From positions 124,001 through 188,000 of the forward strand of contig CAJTIY010000005.1 of NCBI GenBank assembly GCA_910576555.1: a DNA stretch of 64,000 nucleotides. Direction: 5' to 3'. This document shows, piece after piece, positions 25,920 to 34,945 of this stretch (within the stretch, counting starts at the first letter, position 1; each line of letters starts with the position of its first letter). Under the pieces are notes generated by a model. The model was given only the letters and a program-made list of their open reading frames with translations, was not told where the DNA came from and ran no database searches. The DNA is from an uncultured Alistipes sp. GTDB lineage: Bacteria > Bacteroidota > Bacteroidia > Bacteroidales > Rikenellaceae. Both the position numbers and the translations under genes were made by a program.

Positions 25920-27322
25920 AACGAGGCTATTTCGGAGATGATGCCGCGCAGCAGGTCGGGCTGCCAGAAGCCCAGCACGAGGGCGATGCCCAGCAGCGAG
26001 AGCGCCGACCACGAGAGCGCCCTGTCGGCGGCCGAGGGGTGGAGTTCGTCCTGATTGGGCTGGTAGCAGAGGCGGATCATGCGCGCGCAGAACGAGTAGA
26101 TGACGATGCAGGTGAGCAGCAGCATGGCGGCGAGCAGCCACCACCTGCCGCCCGCTGCAGCCTCCGAGAGGATCGTCAGCTCGGAGATGAAGAGCGGCGA
26201 GGGCGGGAAGGCCGCCAGTACGACCATGCCCGTGAGGAGCCCCACGGCGCCCACGGGGTTGATGCGGATGTAGTCGCCGATGCGGTTGATGCGGTAGCCG
26301 TTGTAGACCTGCCGCACCACGGCCATCTGCAGGAACAGGCTGCTCTTGACCAGCGTGTGGCACACCACGTGGAACACGGCGGCCCACACGGCTGCGCCTC
26401 CGATGCCCAGTCCGATGGCGGCGATGCCCATGTTCTCGATCGTCGAGTAGGAGAGGAAGCGCTTGTAGTTGTTCGTGCGGCGCAGGAAGAGCGCGCCGAC
26501 GCCCAGCGAGAGCACGCCGGCGACGAGCAGCACGCCGCGCGCCCATGCGAAGACGTCGGTGGCGGCGTAGAGGCGGTAGATGCGCAGGATGGCGAGGAAA
26601 CCCGCGTTGACGAGCCCCGTGGAGATCAGCGCCGAGGCGGGCGCCGGGGCGGCGAAGTTGGCGTCGACGCCGACGGTGTGGAGCGGGAAGAGCTCCATCT
26701 TGCAGCTGTAGCCGCAGAGGATCAGCAGGAAGGCCGTCTTCAGGTAGAGGGCGTTGCCGCCCGCGGCGGCTGCCGCGGCGACGGCCTCGTAGGAGAGCGA
26801 CGCGCACTTGGTGGCGGCGCACAGCATCAGGATGCCGAGGTATGCCATCGCGATGCCCGTCGAGCATACGAAGAGGTATTTCCAAGCCGCTTCGAGCGCC
26901 TGCGCCGTGCGGCGGTGGTAGATCAGACCCGCCGAGCAGATGGTCGTCGCCTCGAGGAAGATCCACGTCACGGCGAGGTTCGAGGCGAAATAGGCGCCGG
27001 CGATCGAGGTCGTGAGGAGCATCATCAGGGCGAAGAAGGTGCGGATCGTGCGCGGATCGCTGCCCCGCAGGTAGGCCTCCGAGTGGAAGAATGCGTAGCA
27101 CGACACGACGACGAGCAGCAGGTAGAAGAGCGTGCCCGCAGCGTCGAATGCGAAGTAGGGGCCCGTCGCGGCGCCGTATCCGCCGCCGATAAGGAGCCAG
27201 CCCGCGAATCCCGCCTGCACGAGGTAGAAGAGCATGCCTGCGGCGTGCATGGCCCGCAGGCTGCGCAGCGCGAATGCCGAGGAGGCGATGAGCGCCGAGA
27301 GCGCGAGGTAGAGATACATCAT
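25916..27322 (-). CDS. Ehr/Hyf-like complex: antiporter-like membrane subunit (HyfF/NuoN type)
   Basis: 468 residues, about 13-14 hydrophobic helices. The core helices read IFLEATTICSAGLIYH and CKMELFPLHTVGVDANFAAPAPASALIS, with the Lys and His residues on the ion path of NuoL/M/N and Mrp-type antiporters. LSYSTIENMGIAAIG and FHVVCHTLVKSSLF follow as expected. It should be one of the ion-translocating subunits. The ATGA overlap with the large-subunit gene and the 4-nt gap from the HyfE-like gene show tight operon packing. The start uses the first of two adjacent Met codons. Confidence 0.9.
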   Translation of the reverse strand: MMYLYLALSALIASSAFALRSLRAMHAAGMLFYLVQAGFAGWLLIGGGYGAATGPYFAFDAAGTLFYLLLVVVSCYAFFHSEAYLRGSDPRTIRTFFALMMLLTTSIAGAYFASNLAVTWIFLEATTICSAGLIYHRRTAQALEAAWKYLFVCSTGIAMAYLGILMLCAATKCASLSYEAVAAAAAAGGNALYLKTAFLLILCGYSCKMELFPLHTVGVDANFAAPAPASALISTGLVNAGFLAILRIYRLYAATDVFAWARGVLLVAGVLSLGVGALFLRRTNNYKRFLSYSTIENMGIAAIGLGIGGAAVWAAVFHVVCHTLVKSSLFLQMAVVRQVYNGYRINRIGDYIRINPVGAVGLLTGMVVLAAFPPSPLFISELTILSEAAAGGRWWLLAAMLLLTCIVIYSFCARMIRLCYQPNQDELHPSAADRALSWSALSLLGIALVLGFWQPDLLRGIISEIASL

Positions 27323-27326
27323 GGCG

Positions 27327-27956
27327 TCAGTCTTTTACGTTGGTGAGCGCATCGGCATCGGTCGCATGCAGCGTGCCGTCGATGCGCGTGAAGAAGATGC
27401 CGAGCATGAGCACCGACATGAGGATGTCGAGCAGCACGGCGACGTTGACCAGCAGCGGCATCTCCACGCCGATGGCCGTCGAGAAGAGGAACACGCCGTT
27501 CTCGATCGTGAGGAAGCCCACCATGTGCGCGAAGATGCGCGAGCGCAGGACGATGAGCACCAGACCGCTCGACAGGGCGTAGAGCGCCACGCCGAAGAAG
27601 ACCGGATCGACCGTCGAGTCGGCGATGCAGTAGGTGATCGAGGCGCTTACGGCGATCGCCGCGACGGAGAGCAGCAGGGCGTGCGACTGCGACGTGCCGG
27701 AGGTCTTCACGCGGCTGATTCCCGTCTTGCGGATCACGGCGAAGAGCAGCGCGGGGACCAGCAGCGCCTTGAACAGGAGCGTCTCGGCGGCGACGAAGAG
27801 GATCTCGCCCCAGCCGTTGGCGTGGAGCCGCACGAGGGCGATGGCGAAGAGCAGCCACCCCTGCAGGGCCATGATCGAGGCGAAGGTGCGGAAGCGCTCG
27901 GTCGTCGAAAGGTAGACGAGCGAGATGACGTAGAGTACGATCAGTGTGAGTATCAT
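27327..27956 (-). CDS. Ehr/Hyf-like complex: small membrane subunit (HyfE/NuoK-like)
   Basis: 209 residues with about six hydrophobic segments; the C-terminal half (GFLTIENGVFLFSTAIG followed by LLVNVAVLLDILMSVLML) has the NuoK/MnhC-like pattern with a membrane Glu. It is longer than NuoK, as HyfE is. It starts at the Met of MILTLIVLYV, whose ATG overlaps the stop of the NuoH-like gene by 4 bp. It probably takes part in the ion path between the NuoH-like and antiporter-like subunits. Confidence 0.85.
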   Translation of the reverse strand: MILTLIVLYVISLVYLSTTERFRTFASIMALQGWLLFAIALVRLHANGWGEILFVAAETLLFKALLVPALLFAVIRKTGISRVKTSGTSQSHALLLSVAAIAVSASITYCIADSTVDPVFFGVALYALSSGLVLIVLRSRIFAHMVGFLTIENGVFLFSTAIGVEMPLLVNVAVLLDILMSVLMLGIFFTRIDGTLHATDADALTNVKD

Positions 27957-28867
27957 TGCATTACGACGTTGGTTCGCAGCAGGAAGGCCATGAAGAATAC
28001 CAGCGCCGACATGGCTGCGACGGTGAGGATGAACGTGGTGTTGCGGACGAGTTTGTTGCGGGCCTGCGTCGACTCGACGACGCCCACCGAGAGTCCCGTG
28101 AGCAGCACGGCGAGCGGTGCCGCGATCCACCAGCTGCCGCCCAGCGGCGCGGCGGCCACATCGGCGGCGAGCAGCGACAGGGCGGCGGTTTTGAGCCACC
28201 CGGCGATCTTGATCATCGCCATGTCGACGCCACCGTAGTCGAGGCACATCACCTCGTGGATCATCGTCAGCTCGAGGTGCGTGCGGGGGTCGTCGACCGG
28301 TACGCGGCCGCTTTCGGTGAAGACGACCTTCATCAGCACGAAGGCCGTGAGCAGCATGACGATCGTGTGCTGAATCCCGCCGGCGGCATCGCCCGCGAAT
28401 ATGGCGGCGAAGGAGTCGTAGCCCGTGAGCAGGGCCAGCGTCGCCGCCGCGAGCAGGAGCGCCGGTTCGACGAGGGCGCCGTAGAGCGCTTCGCGGCTGG
28501 CGCCCATCCCTTCGAACGGACTTCCGGTGTCCATCGCCGCGAGCACCAGCGCGAAGCGTCCCAGCGCCAGCGTGTAGGCGAAGGCGACCAGATCGCCGTC
28601 GAACGCGAGCAGCGGCCGCAGGTCGCCCGCGGGGACGAACAGCGCGGCGACGATCGCCGCGGCGAGGTAGACCGAGGGCGCCGCGCGGAAGAGCGCCGAG
28701 GCGGTCGCCGGGTAGACCGCGCCTTTGCGCAGCTGCAGGCGCACGTCGTAGAGGTGCTGCAGGAAGCGGATGCCTTTGCGCCCCGCGAGGCGGGCCCGCG
28801 TGCGGTTTATGAGGCCCGGAATGGCCGCGGCCGTCAGCAGCAGCAGGAGGATATTGAGTGCCGTCAT
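27953..28867 (-). CDS. Ehr/Hyf-like complex: NuoH/HycD-like membrane anchor
   Basis: 304 residues, about eight hydrophobic segments. NuoH-family signature regions are GRKGIRFLQHLYDVRLQLRKG near the N-terminus, GMGASREALYGALVEPAL in the middle, and ESGRVPVDDPRTHLELTMIHE, where the acidic residues line the quinone- or ion-coupling path. This subunit connects the peripheral arm to the membrane pump modules. It lies between the HyfB-like and HyfE-like genes with a 3-nt gap and a 4-nt overlap. Confidence 0.92.
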   Translation of the reverse strand: MTALNILLLLLTAAAIPGLINRTRARLAGRKGIRFLQHLYDVRLQLRKGAVYPATASALFRAAPSVYLAAAIVAALFVPAGDLRPLLAFDGDLVAFAYTLALGRFALVLAAMDTGSPFEGMGASREALYGALVEPALLLAAATLALLTGYDSFAAIFAGDAAGGIQHTIVMLLTAFVLMKVVFTESGRVPVDDPRTHLELTMIHEVMCLDYGGVDMAMIKIAGWLKTAALSLLAADVAAAPLGGSWWIAAPLAVLLTGLSVGVVESTQARNKLVRNTTFILTVAAMSALVFFMAFLLRTNVVMQ

Positions 28868-28870
28868 GGT

Positions 28871-30871
28871 TCAGAGCAGGTTGAGGAGCGAGAGGAGCGG
28901 GATGAGCAGGAGGAAGGCCAGCGCGAAGAGCAGGTAGTGGTTGATCTTGCCCGTGCGCAGGCGCATGGCCCGCTGGTTGATCAGGCGGAGCAGCTCCACC
29001 CACCACGCCGAGAAGAGCCGGTCGATGCGGTCCTTGCGGCGGATGTCGAAGTTGTGCGATGCGGGGAAGATCTCGCCCTTCTCCACCGCGCGTCCGTCGA
29101 TGCGGTTCTGCGTGAGGGGCGTGGCGATCGATTCGAGCCCTTCGGAGAAGGATTCGCCCGTGTACTGCATCCGGACGTTGGGGGCCGTGAAGCCGCAGCC
29201 CCACGTGGGACCCGTGCGCACCGTGCGGCGTGCGAGCGTTCGGCGGCGGAGCCATGCGAGGAGCAGCGCGACGGCCACGAGCAGCCATGCCGTGCGGCCC
29301 ACGGCCCCGAGCGTCGGCGAGAGGCGCAAATCGACCGCTTCGGCCGGCAGGCGGAGCACCCATGCTGCGGCGCGCGCCGCGATGCCCGCGGCCGTCGCGG
29401 GGAAGAGCCCGATGAAGAGGATGCCGGCCAGCGGCAGCGACATGGCCGCGATGCGGAGGTTGTCGACCTCCGCGGCTTCGGCCACCTCGTGGGTGCGGGG
29501 CGCACCGAGGAAGACCGTGGCGTAGAGCTTCGCGAATGCCAGCAGGACGATGCCTCCGATGAGCGCCAGCGCGGCGATTCCGGCGGCGGCCGCGAGCGGA
29601 TCGCTGCCCGAGGCGATGCCGTCGAAGAGCCCGAGGTAGACGAGCAGCTCCGAGACGAAGCCGTTGAGCGGCGGCAGGGCGCAGATGGCGGCCGAGGCCG
29701 TCAGGAAGAGGATCGCCGTGAGCGGCATGTGCTTGCCCAGTCCGCCCAGCGCGTCGAGCGACGTGGTGCGGGTCTGCGACAGGATGTTGCCGGCGCCGAA
29801 GAAGAGCAGCGACTTGAACAGCGAGTGGTTGAGCGTGTGGAGCAGCGCGCCCGCGAGGCCGCAGAGGGCCATCGTCTGGTTGCCCGAGCTCCGGCCCAGC
29901 GCCGCGACGCCGATGCCCAGCAGGACGATGCCGATGTTTTCGATCGAGGAGTAGGCCAGAATCCGCTTCACGTCGTTCTGCGCGGCGGCGAGGATCGCGC
30001 CCCAGAGGCCCGTCGCGGCGCCTGCGGCGAGCAGCACGAAGCCCGCCGTGCGGAGCGTCTCCGCATCGCCGGGGTCGAAGGCGCCGGCCTGCAGGACACG
30101 CAGGATGCCGTAGACGCCCGTCTTGATCATCACGCCCGACATCAGGGCCGAGACGTGCGACGGAGCCGCCGGATGCGCTTCGGGCAGCCAGACGTGCATG
30201 GGGAACATGCCGGCCTTCATGCCGAAGCCGGCGATGAATACCAGCAGCAGCGGCAGGGCGCCCCGTGCCGACCGGGCGCAGAGCGTCAGGGCGTCGAACG
30301 AGGCGGAGCCGGTCTCGGCGGCGAGCCGCGCGAAACCTACGACGAGGAGCAGGAAGCCGATGTGCATCATGATCAGGTACGAGAGCGCGGCCCGCAGTAC
30401 CTCGCGCCGCTCGGCGTCGTAGAGGATCAGCAGGAACGACGCCACGGTCATCAGCTCCCAGAAGAAGAGGAACGAGTAGCCTCCGTCCGACACGACCACG
30501 CCCAGCATGGCGTAGAACATCGTCACCAGCGCCGTGTAGTGGAGCGCGACGTGGGCCGGCGATTTGCGGCGGAGCGTGTGGGCGAGGTAGCCGTGCGCGT
30601 AGAGCGTCGCGGCGACGCCTCCGATGGCGATCAGCAGCACGAAGAGTGCCGAAAGGGCGTCCATCGAACCGCCGTCCGGACCGAGGAGCCCCTCGAACGC
30701 CCACAGGGTCGTTGCGGCGGTCCCCGTCAGTGCGCGGGCGGCCATGACGACGGCGGGAATCGCTCCTGCGAGGACGATGGCCAGCGCCGCCCGGTTTTTG
30801 GCCCGCAGCGGCACGGCGAAGATCAGCGCCGCGGCGCATGCGAGCGCTGCCAGAGAGTAGATGTAAAACAT
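28871..30871 (-). CDS. Ehr/Hyf-like complex: antiporter-like membrane subunit (HyfB/HycC/NuoL type)
   Basis: 666 residues; first gene of the operon. It has about 16 hydrophobic segments. The central helices FIAGFGMKAGMFPMHVWLPEAHPAAPSHVSALMSGVMIKTG show the two lysines and the His/Pro region of the NuoL/HyfB family, and LFFWELMTVASFLL carries the paired Glu. The C-terminal ~150 residues include a soluble loop (GPTWGCGFTAPNVRMQYTGESFSEGLE) typical of HyfB/HycC. The start is the ATG at 30871 (MFYIYSLAAL). The open frame upstream runs into repeats and is not coding. No clear promoter was found, only a TTTTTGC stretch 15 nt upstream. Confidence 0.93.
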   Translation of the reverse strand: MFYIYSLAALACAAALIFAVPLRAKNRAALAIVLAGAIPAVVMAARALTGTAATTLWAFEGLLGPDGGSMDALSALFVLLIAIGGVAATLYAHGYLAHTLRRKSPAHVALHYTALVTMFYAMLGVVVSDGGYSFLFFWELMTVASFLLILYDAERREVLRAALSYLIMMHIGFLLLVVGFARLAAETGSASFDALTLCARSARGALPLLLVFIAGFGMKAGMFPMHVWLPEAHPAAPSHVSALMSGVMIKTGVYGILRVLQAGAFDPGDAETLRTAGFVLLAAGAATGLWGAILAAAQNDVKRILAYSSIENIGIVLLGIGVAALGRSSGNQTMALCGLAGALLHTLNHSLFKSLLFFGAGNILSQTRTTSLDALGGLGKHMPLTAILFLTASAAICALPPLNGFVSELLVYLGLFDGIASGSDPLAAAAGIAALALIGGIVLLAFAKLYATVFLGAPRTHEVAEAAEVDNLRIAAMSLPLAGILFIGLFPATAAGIAARAAAWVLRLPAEAVDLRLSPTLGAVGRTAWLLVAVALLLAWLRRRTLARRTVRTGPTWGCGFTAPNVRMQYTGESFSEGLESIATPLTQNRIDGRAVEKGEIFPASHNFDIRRKDRIDRLFSAWWVELLRLINQRAMRLRTGKINHYLLFALAFLLLIPLLSLLNLL

Positions 30872-31013
30872 AGGTATGCGTTTGCAAAAACGTTCCGGGA
30901 GACGGCGGCTCGCAGGTCGTCTGTCACCCGTTTTTTTCGGGTTGTTCGGGTCGCGGTCCGCAGCTCCGTTCGTGCGGTCCGGTCGGGTCGTGTAGCTCGG
31001 TCGGGGCGTGCAT

Positions 31014-31430
31014 TTCATGGCGGTCGCATGGCGGCCGTGCCGCGGAAGTTCGGGCCGGTTCGTGCGCTCGTGCGGTCCGGCGCGGAACGGGGCCGGTTCG
31101 GTCGGTTCAGTCCGCAGCTCCGTTCGTGCGGAGGCGGTGCATGGCGGTCGCATGGCGGCCGGTCCGCGAAAGTTCGGGCCGGTTCGTGCGCTCGTGCGGT
31201 CCGGTTCGCTCGGTTCAGTCCGCAACTCCGTTCGTGCGGAGGCGGTGCGTGGCGGTCGCATGCCGCCGTGCCGCGAAAGTTAGGGCCGGTTCGCTCGGTT
31301 CAGTCCGCAGCTCCGTTCGTGCGGAGGCGGTGCGTGGCGGTCGCATGGCGGCCGTGCCGCGGAAGTTCGGGCCGGTTCGGGCGCTCGTGCGGTCCGGCGC
31401 GGTTCAGGCCGGTCGGTTCGGGTCATGCAG
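31014..31430. repeat. Four copies of an 85-124-bp direct repeat
   Basis: Units start near 31017, 31141, 31249 and 31334, each opening with TGGCGGTCGCATGGCGGCC and containing AAGTTCGGGCCGGTTCG. Internal deletions make the lengths unequal. The array lies upstream of the hydrogenase-like operon and downstream of rsmE. No gene was recognised in 30872-31653. Confidence 0.85.
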
Positions 31431-31500
31431 CTCGTGCGGTTCGGGTCCGGTCCTCCCCCTCACCGTCGGAGCACTGCGGCCGCAGTGCTGCTGCGCCCCG

Positions 31501-31651
31501 CTCTTCCTGCGGCATCCCGCTCTTCCTGCTGCGCCCCGCTCTTCCTGCGGCATCCCGCTCTTCCTGCGGCATCCCGCCTTCCTGCGGCATCCCGCCCTTC
31601 CTGTTGCATCCCGCTCTTCCTGCGGCATCCCGCTCTTCCTGCGGCATCCCG
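31501..31651. repeat. Eight tandem copies of a 19-bp repeat abutting the rsmE stop
   Basis: Consensus CTCTTCCTGCGGCATCCCG; units begin at 31501, 31520, 31539, 31558, 31577 (18 bp), 31595, 31614 and 31633. The array ends 2 bp before the rsmE stop codon, so it would form the 3' untranslated region of that transcript. There are no spacers, so it is not CRISPR. Confidence 0.95.
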
Positions 31652-31653
31652 TC

Positions 31654-32376
31654 CTACTGCGCCACGGCGTTTTTCGCGGCGACCATCACGGCGGCCGCTA
31701 CGGCGGCCGTCTCGGTGCGGAGCCGCTGCGTGCCGAGCGTGATCTCCTCGAATCCGTGCGCCAGCGCGAAGTCGATCTCCTCGGGCGAGAAATCCCCCTC
31801 GGGACCGATCAGCACCTGCACCGCCTCTCCGGGCCGCAGCGCGGCCATCAGGTGGCGCTTGCCCGCCGGCGTGCGCGCCTCGTCGCAGTGGGCGATCAGG
31901 CGGCGTCCCTCGAAGGGCTCTTCGACGAATGCGCGCAGCGTCGCGAGGGGCCGCAGCGTCGGGCGGTAGGCCTTGAGCGACTGCTTCATGGCCGCCGTGA
32001 TGACCTTCTCGGCCCGCTCGGGCTTGAATACGCGTCGTTCGCTGTGCGCCGTTTCGAGCGGCACGAACGCCTCGACGCCCACCTCGGTGGCCTTCTCGAG
32101 GAACCACTCGTAGCGGTCGGCGTTTTTCGTCGGCGCCACGGCCATCGTGAGCCGGTAGGGGAGCCGTTCCCACTCCTCGAAGGTCTCCGCCACGCGTACG
32201 GTGCAGTGTTTCGGATGGTCGTCCGTCACCGTGCAGCGGAACAGCCGGCCGCGGCCGTCCGTCAGGTGGAGCGTGTCGCCCATGCCCAGCCGCAGGACGC
32301 GGACGCAGTGCTTCGACTCCTCCTCGGTGAGCGTATGGTCGGGCGGCACGATGCCCGGGGCGTAAAAAAGACGCAT
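31654..32376 (-). CDS. rsmE: 16S rRNA (uracil1498-N3)-methyltransferase
   Basis: A 240-residue SPOUT-class methyltransferase. The N-terminal PUA-like part starts MRLFYAPG with HCVRVLRLGMGD. The SPOUT domain shows KATEVGVEAFVPL, ERAEKVITAAMKQS, VLIGPEGDFSPEEID (SAM-binding knot) and LGTQRLRTETAA. It methylates U1498 of 16S rRNA in the small subunit. Length and start agree with the family. It is divergent from the M3 peptidase genes. The immediate 3' region is an array of 19-bp repeats. Confidence 0.95.
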   Translation of the reverse strand: MRLFYAPGIVPPDHTLTEEESKHCVRVLRLGMGDTLHLTDGRGRLFRCTVTDDHPKHCTVRVAETFEEWERLPYRLTMAVAPTKNADRYEWFLEKATEVGVEAFVPLETAHSERRVFKPERAEKVITAAMKQSLKAYRPTLRPLATLRAFVEEPFEGRRLIAHCDEARTPAGKRHLMAALRPGEAVQVLIGPEGDFSPEEIDFALAHGFEEITLGTQRLRTETAAVAAAVMVAAKNAVAQ

Positions 32377-32478
32377 GACGGTGCGGATTGGGGTCCCTCG
32401 CCCGCCGGGGGCGGTGCCTGTTTCCGGCCGTTGGGCGGAAAATGCAGCCCCGAAAGCGGAAGAAACCGATTTTTTCGT

Positions 32479-32486
32479 TATCTTTG
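32479..32486 (+). promoter_or_regulatory. -7 promoter-like element upstream of the M3 peptidases
   Basis: TATCTTTG matches TAnnTTTG but lies 175 nt before the ATG at 32661. A near match TATCTTCG at 32601-32608, 53 nt from the ATG, is an alternative. The leader in between contains no gene I can support. Confidence 0.4.
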
Positions 32487-32660
32487 GCTTCGCCGAAGAT
32501 ACTTCGTTCCGGCACGACCGGGCCGTTGCGTCGCTCTGCCACTGACTTTTAAGTCCCTGTGCGATCCGACCGGCGTTCGGTTCCGCTATCGGAATTTCCG
32601 TATCTTCGTTCCGTTCGAGCTGCAAAGTTATTGAAAAAATTAGTTAAATAGATCATTTCG

Positions 32661-34892
32661 ATGAAACGGATTGCCGGATTATTTCCTTCGCTCCTCCTGT
32701 TCGTCTCCGCCGTCGGCTGCGATTCGACCGACCGGGGGGGCGAAAACCCCTTCTTCACGGCATGGGACACGCCCTACGGCGTGCCGCCCTTCGACCGGAT
32801 CCGCGCCGGGCACTTCATGCCGGCCTTCGAGCGCGGCATGTCGCTGATGGACGCCGAGATCGACGCCATCGTCTCCAGCTGCGACGAGCCGACGTTCGAG
32901 AACACCGTGCTGGCCTACGACGAAGCGGGTAAGATGCTGGCGCAGACGCGTCTGGTGTTCGAGATGCTGTGCGGCGCCGAGATCGACGACGAGCTGCGCG
33001 CCGTGCAGGAGCGTGCCATGCCCATGCTTGCGGCGCATGCCGACCGTATCCGGTTGAACGACAAACTCTTCGCCCGGATCGAGGCGGTCTACGACCGGCG
33101 TGCGGAGCTCGACCTCGACGCCGAGCAGCAGCGGCTGCTGCAGAAGACCTACGACGGCTTCGTCCGCTCCGGAGCGCTGCTCGACGCCGCGGGCAAGGCG
33201 CGTCTGGCGGCGATCAACGAGGAGCTCTCGGTCGCAGCGGTGAAGTTCGGCAACAACCTGCTGGCCGAGAACAACGGCTTCGTGCTCGAACTCGGCGCCG
33301 AGCAGCTCGACGGTCTGCCCGCGGGCGTCCGCGACGCGGCCCGCGAGAAGGCCGACGAACTGGGGCTGGGCGGCGACAAGTGGGCCTTCACGCTCCACAA
33401 GCCCAGCCTGCTGCCCTTCCTCACCTATGCCAAGTCGCGCGACTTGCGCGAGCGGATCTACAAGGCCTACCTCAACCGCGGCAACAACGGCGACGAGCAC
33501 GACAACAAGCAGCTCGTCAACGACTTCGTCCGTCTGCGCGCGGAGAAGGCCCGCCTGCTGGGCTATCCCTCCTATGCGGCCTATGTCGTCGACGGCGAGA
33601 TGGCCCGCACGACCGATGCCGTCTACGGGCTGCTCGAGGAGCTCTGGACCCCGGCGCTCGAACGCGCGAAGGGCGAGCTGGCCGAGATGGAGGAGCTGTT
33701 CCGTAAGGATCACCCCGGGCAGACCTTCGCGTCGTGGGACTGGTGGTACTATGCCGAGAAGCTGCGCAAGAAGAACTACGCGCTCGACGAGGAGATGCTG
33801 CGGCCCTACTTCTCGCTCGAGAACGTGCAGAGCGGCATCTTCTTCCTCGCCAACCGCCTCTACGGCATCACCTTCCGGCCGATCGTCGTTCCGGTCTACC
33901 ACCCCGAGGCGACGGCCTACGAGGTGCTCGACCTCGACGAGACCCGCCTCGGCGTGCTCTACTTCGACTACTTCCCGCGTGCGGGCAAGAGTCAGGGGGC
34001 GTGGTGCGGCAACTACGTCGAGCAGGTCTACGCAAACGGCGCGCGCGTCGCGCCCGTGGTGTCGATCGTCTGCAACTTCACCCGCCCGGCGGGCGGCGCT
34101 CCGGCGCTGCTGACGCTCGACGAGACGGAGACGCTCTTCCACGAATTCGGCCATGCGCTCCACTTCCTCTTCCACGACGTGAAGTACCGCGGCCTCACGG
34201 AGGTCGAGGGCGACTTCGTGGAGCTTCCCTCGCAGATCATGGAGAACTGGGCTTTCGAGCCCGAGATGCTGCGCTCCTACGCCACCCACTACCGTACGGG
34301 CGAGACGATTCCCAAACATCTGGTCGACAAGCTGCGCCGCAGCGCGCTGTTCAATCAGGGCTTCGCGACCACGGAGCTGCTCGCCGCCTCGCTTTCGGAC
34401 ATGGACATCCACTCGATCGGCGCATACGAGCCGTTCGATCCGATCGCCTTCGAGCGCAACGCCCTTAACGAGCGCCGGGGGCTGATCCCGCAGATCGAGC
34501 CCCGCTACCGCTATCCCTACTTCTCGCACATCTTCGACGGCGGCTACTCGGCCGGATACTATTTCTATACGTGGGCCGCGGTGCTCGACAAGGATGCCTT
34601 CGAGGCCTTCCGCGAGAGCGGCGACCTGTTCGACCGCCGGATCGCGGCCGCCTTCCGCCGCGAGGTGCTTGCGCGCGGCGGCTCGCGCGACGGCATGTCG
34701 ATGTACCGCGCCTTCCGCGGTCAGGAGCCCGACAAGACGGCGCTGCTCGTGGCCCGCGGACTGATGGAGCGCCCCGCTGCGGAGCCCGATTCGCTCGCGC
34801 TGCGCCCGCCGGTGCCCGTCCCGACGACCGTCCCGACGACCGCCCCGACGACCGCCCCGACGACCGCCCCGACGACCGCCCCGGAGCGATGA
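32661..34892 (+). CDS. M3-family metallopeptidase lipoprotein (Dcp-type) with PTTA tail
   Basis: A 743-residue oligopeptidase related to peptidyl-dipeptidase Dcp. Lipobox Cys20 is in MKRIAGLFPSLLLFVSAVGC. The zinc site is HEFGHALH at 494-501, followed by the expected Glu in the ETEVEGDFVELPSQ-type region (VEGDFVELPSQIMENW). FDGGYSAGYYFYTWA near the C-terminus is the conserved substrate-binding His/Tyr segment. Residues after ~715 form a Pro/Thr/Ala tail encoded by five 12-bp repeats. It probably trims peptides in the periplasm or at the outer membrane. Its stop is followed 53 nt later by a paralogue. Confidence 0.93.
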   Translation: MKRIAGLFPSLLLFVSAVGCDSTDRGGENPFFTAWDTPYGVPPFDRIRAGHFMPAFERGMSLMDAEIDAIVSSCDEPTFENTVLAYDEAGKMLAQTRLVFEMLCGAEIDDELRAVQERAMPMLAAHADRIRLNDKLFARIEAVYDRRAELDLDAEQQRLLQKTYDGFVRSGALLDAAGKARLAAINEELSVAAVKFGNNLLAENNGFVLELGAEQLDGLPAGVRDAAREKADELGLGGDKWAFTLHKPSLLPFLTYAKSRDLRERIYKAYLNRGNNGDEHDNKQLVNDFVRLRAEKARLLGYPSYAAYVVDGEMARTTDAVYGLLEELWTPALERAKGELAEMEELFRKDHPGQTFASWDWWYYAEKLRKKNYALDEEMLRPYFSLENVQSGIFFLANRLYGITFRPIVVPVYHPEATAYEVLDLDETRLGVLYFDYFPRAGKSQGAWCGNYVEQVYANGARVAPVVSIVCNFTRPAGGAPALLTLDETETLFHEFGHALHFLFHDVKYRGLTEVEGDFVELPSQIMENWAFEPEMLRSYATHYRTGETIPKHLVDKLRRSALFNQGFATTELLAASLSDMDIHSIGAYEPFDPIAFERNALNERRGLIPQIEPRYRYPYFSHIFDGGYSAGYYFYTWAAVLDKDAFEAFRESGDLFDRRIAAAFRREVLARGGSRDGMSMYRAFRGQEPDKTALLVARGLMERPAAEPDSLALRPPVPVPTTVPTTAPTTAPTTAPTTAPER
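34821..34880 (+). repeat. Five in-frame 12-bp repeats encoding PTTV/PTTA
   Basis: Unit CCGACGACCGCC starting at 34821, 34833, 34845, 34857 and 34869; the first ends GTC. The repeats sit at the very 3' end of the first M3 peptidase gene and add four residues each, so copy-number change would alter tail length without a frameshift. Confidence 0.95.
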
Positions 34893-34945
34893 CTGCCGCT
34901 TTCCGGACACGACCCTGCGAAGAAACCGAAAACCCGATTCAGCAT

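Noticed and set aside
24390..27101. 903-residue version of the hydrogenase-like large subunit
   Set aside because: The extra N-terminal part is an out-of-frame copy of the adjoining HyfF-like gene; the real start is at 25919, overlapping that gene's stop by 4 bp.
24390..30871. Functional H2-evolving hydrogenase
   Set aside because: The large subunit lacks both cysteine pairs for NiFe and there are no maturation (hyp) genes nearby.
31501..31651. CRISPR array
   Set aside because: The 19-bp units are directly adjacent with no spacers, and there are no cas genes in the window.
32515..32590. tRNA-Lys-like sequence (CTTTTAA loop and TTCGGTTC)
   Set aside because: The acceptor and T stems do not pair and the D arm is absent, so no cloverleaf can be drawn.
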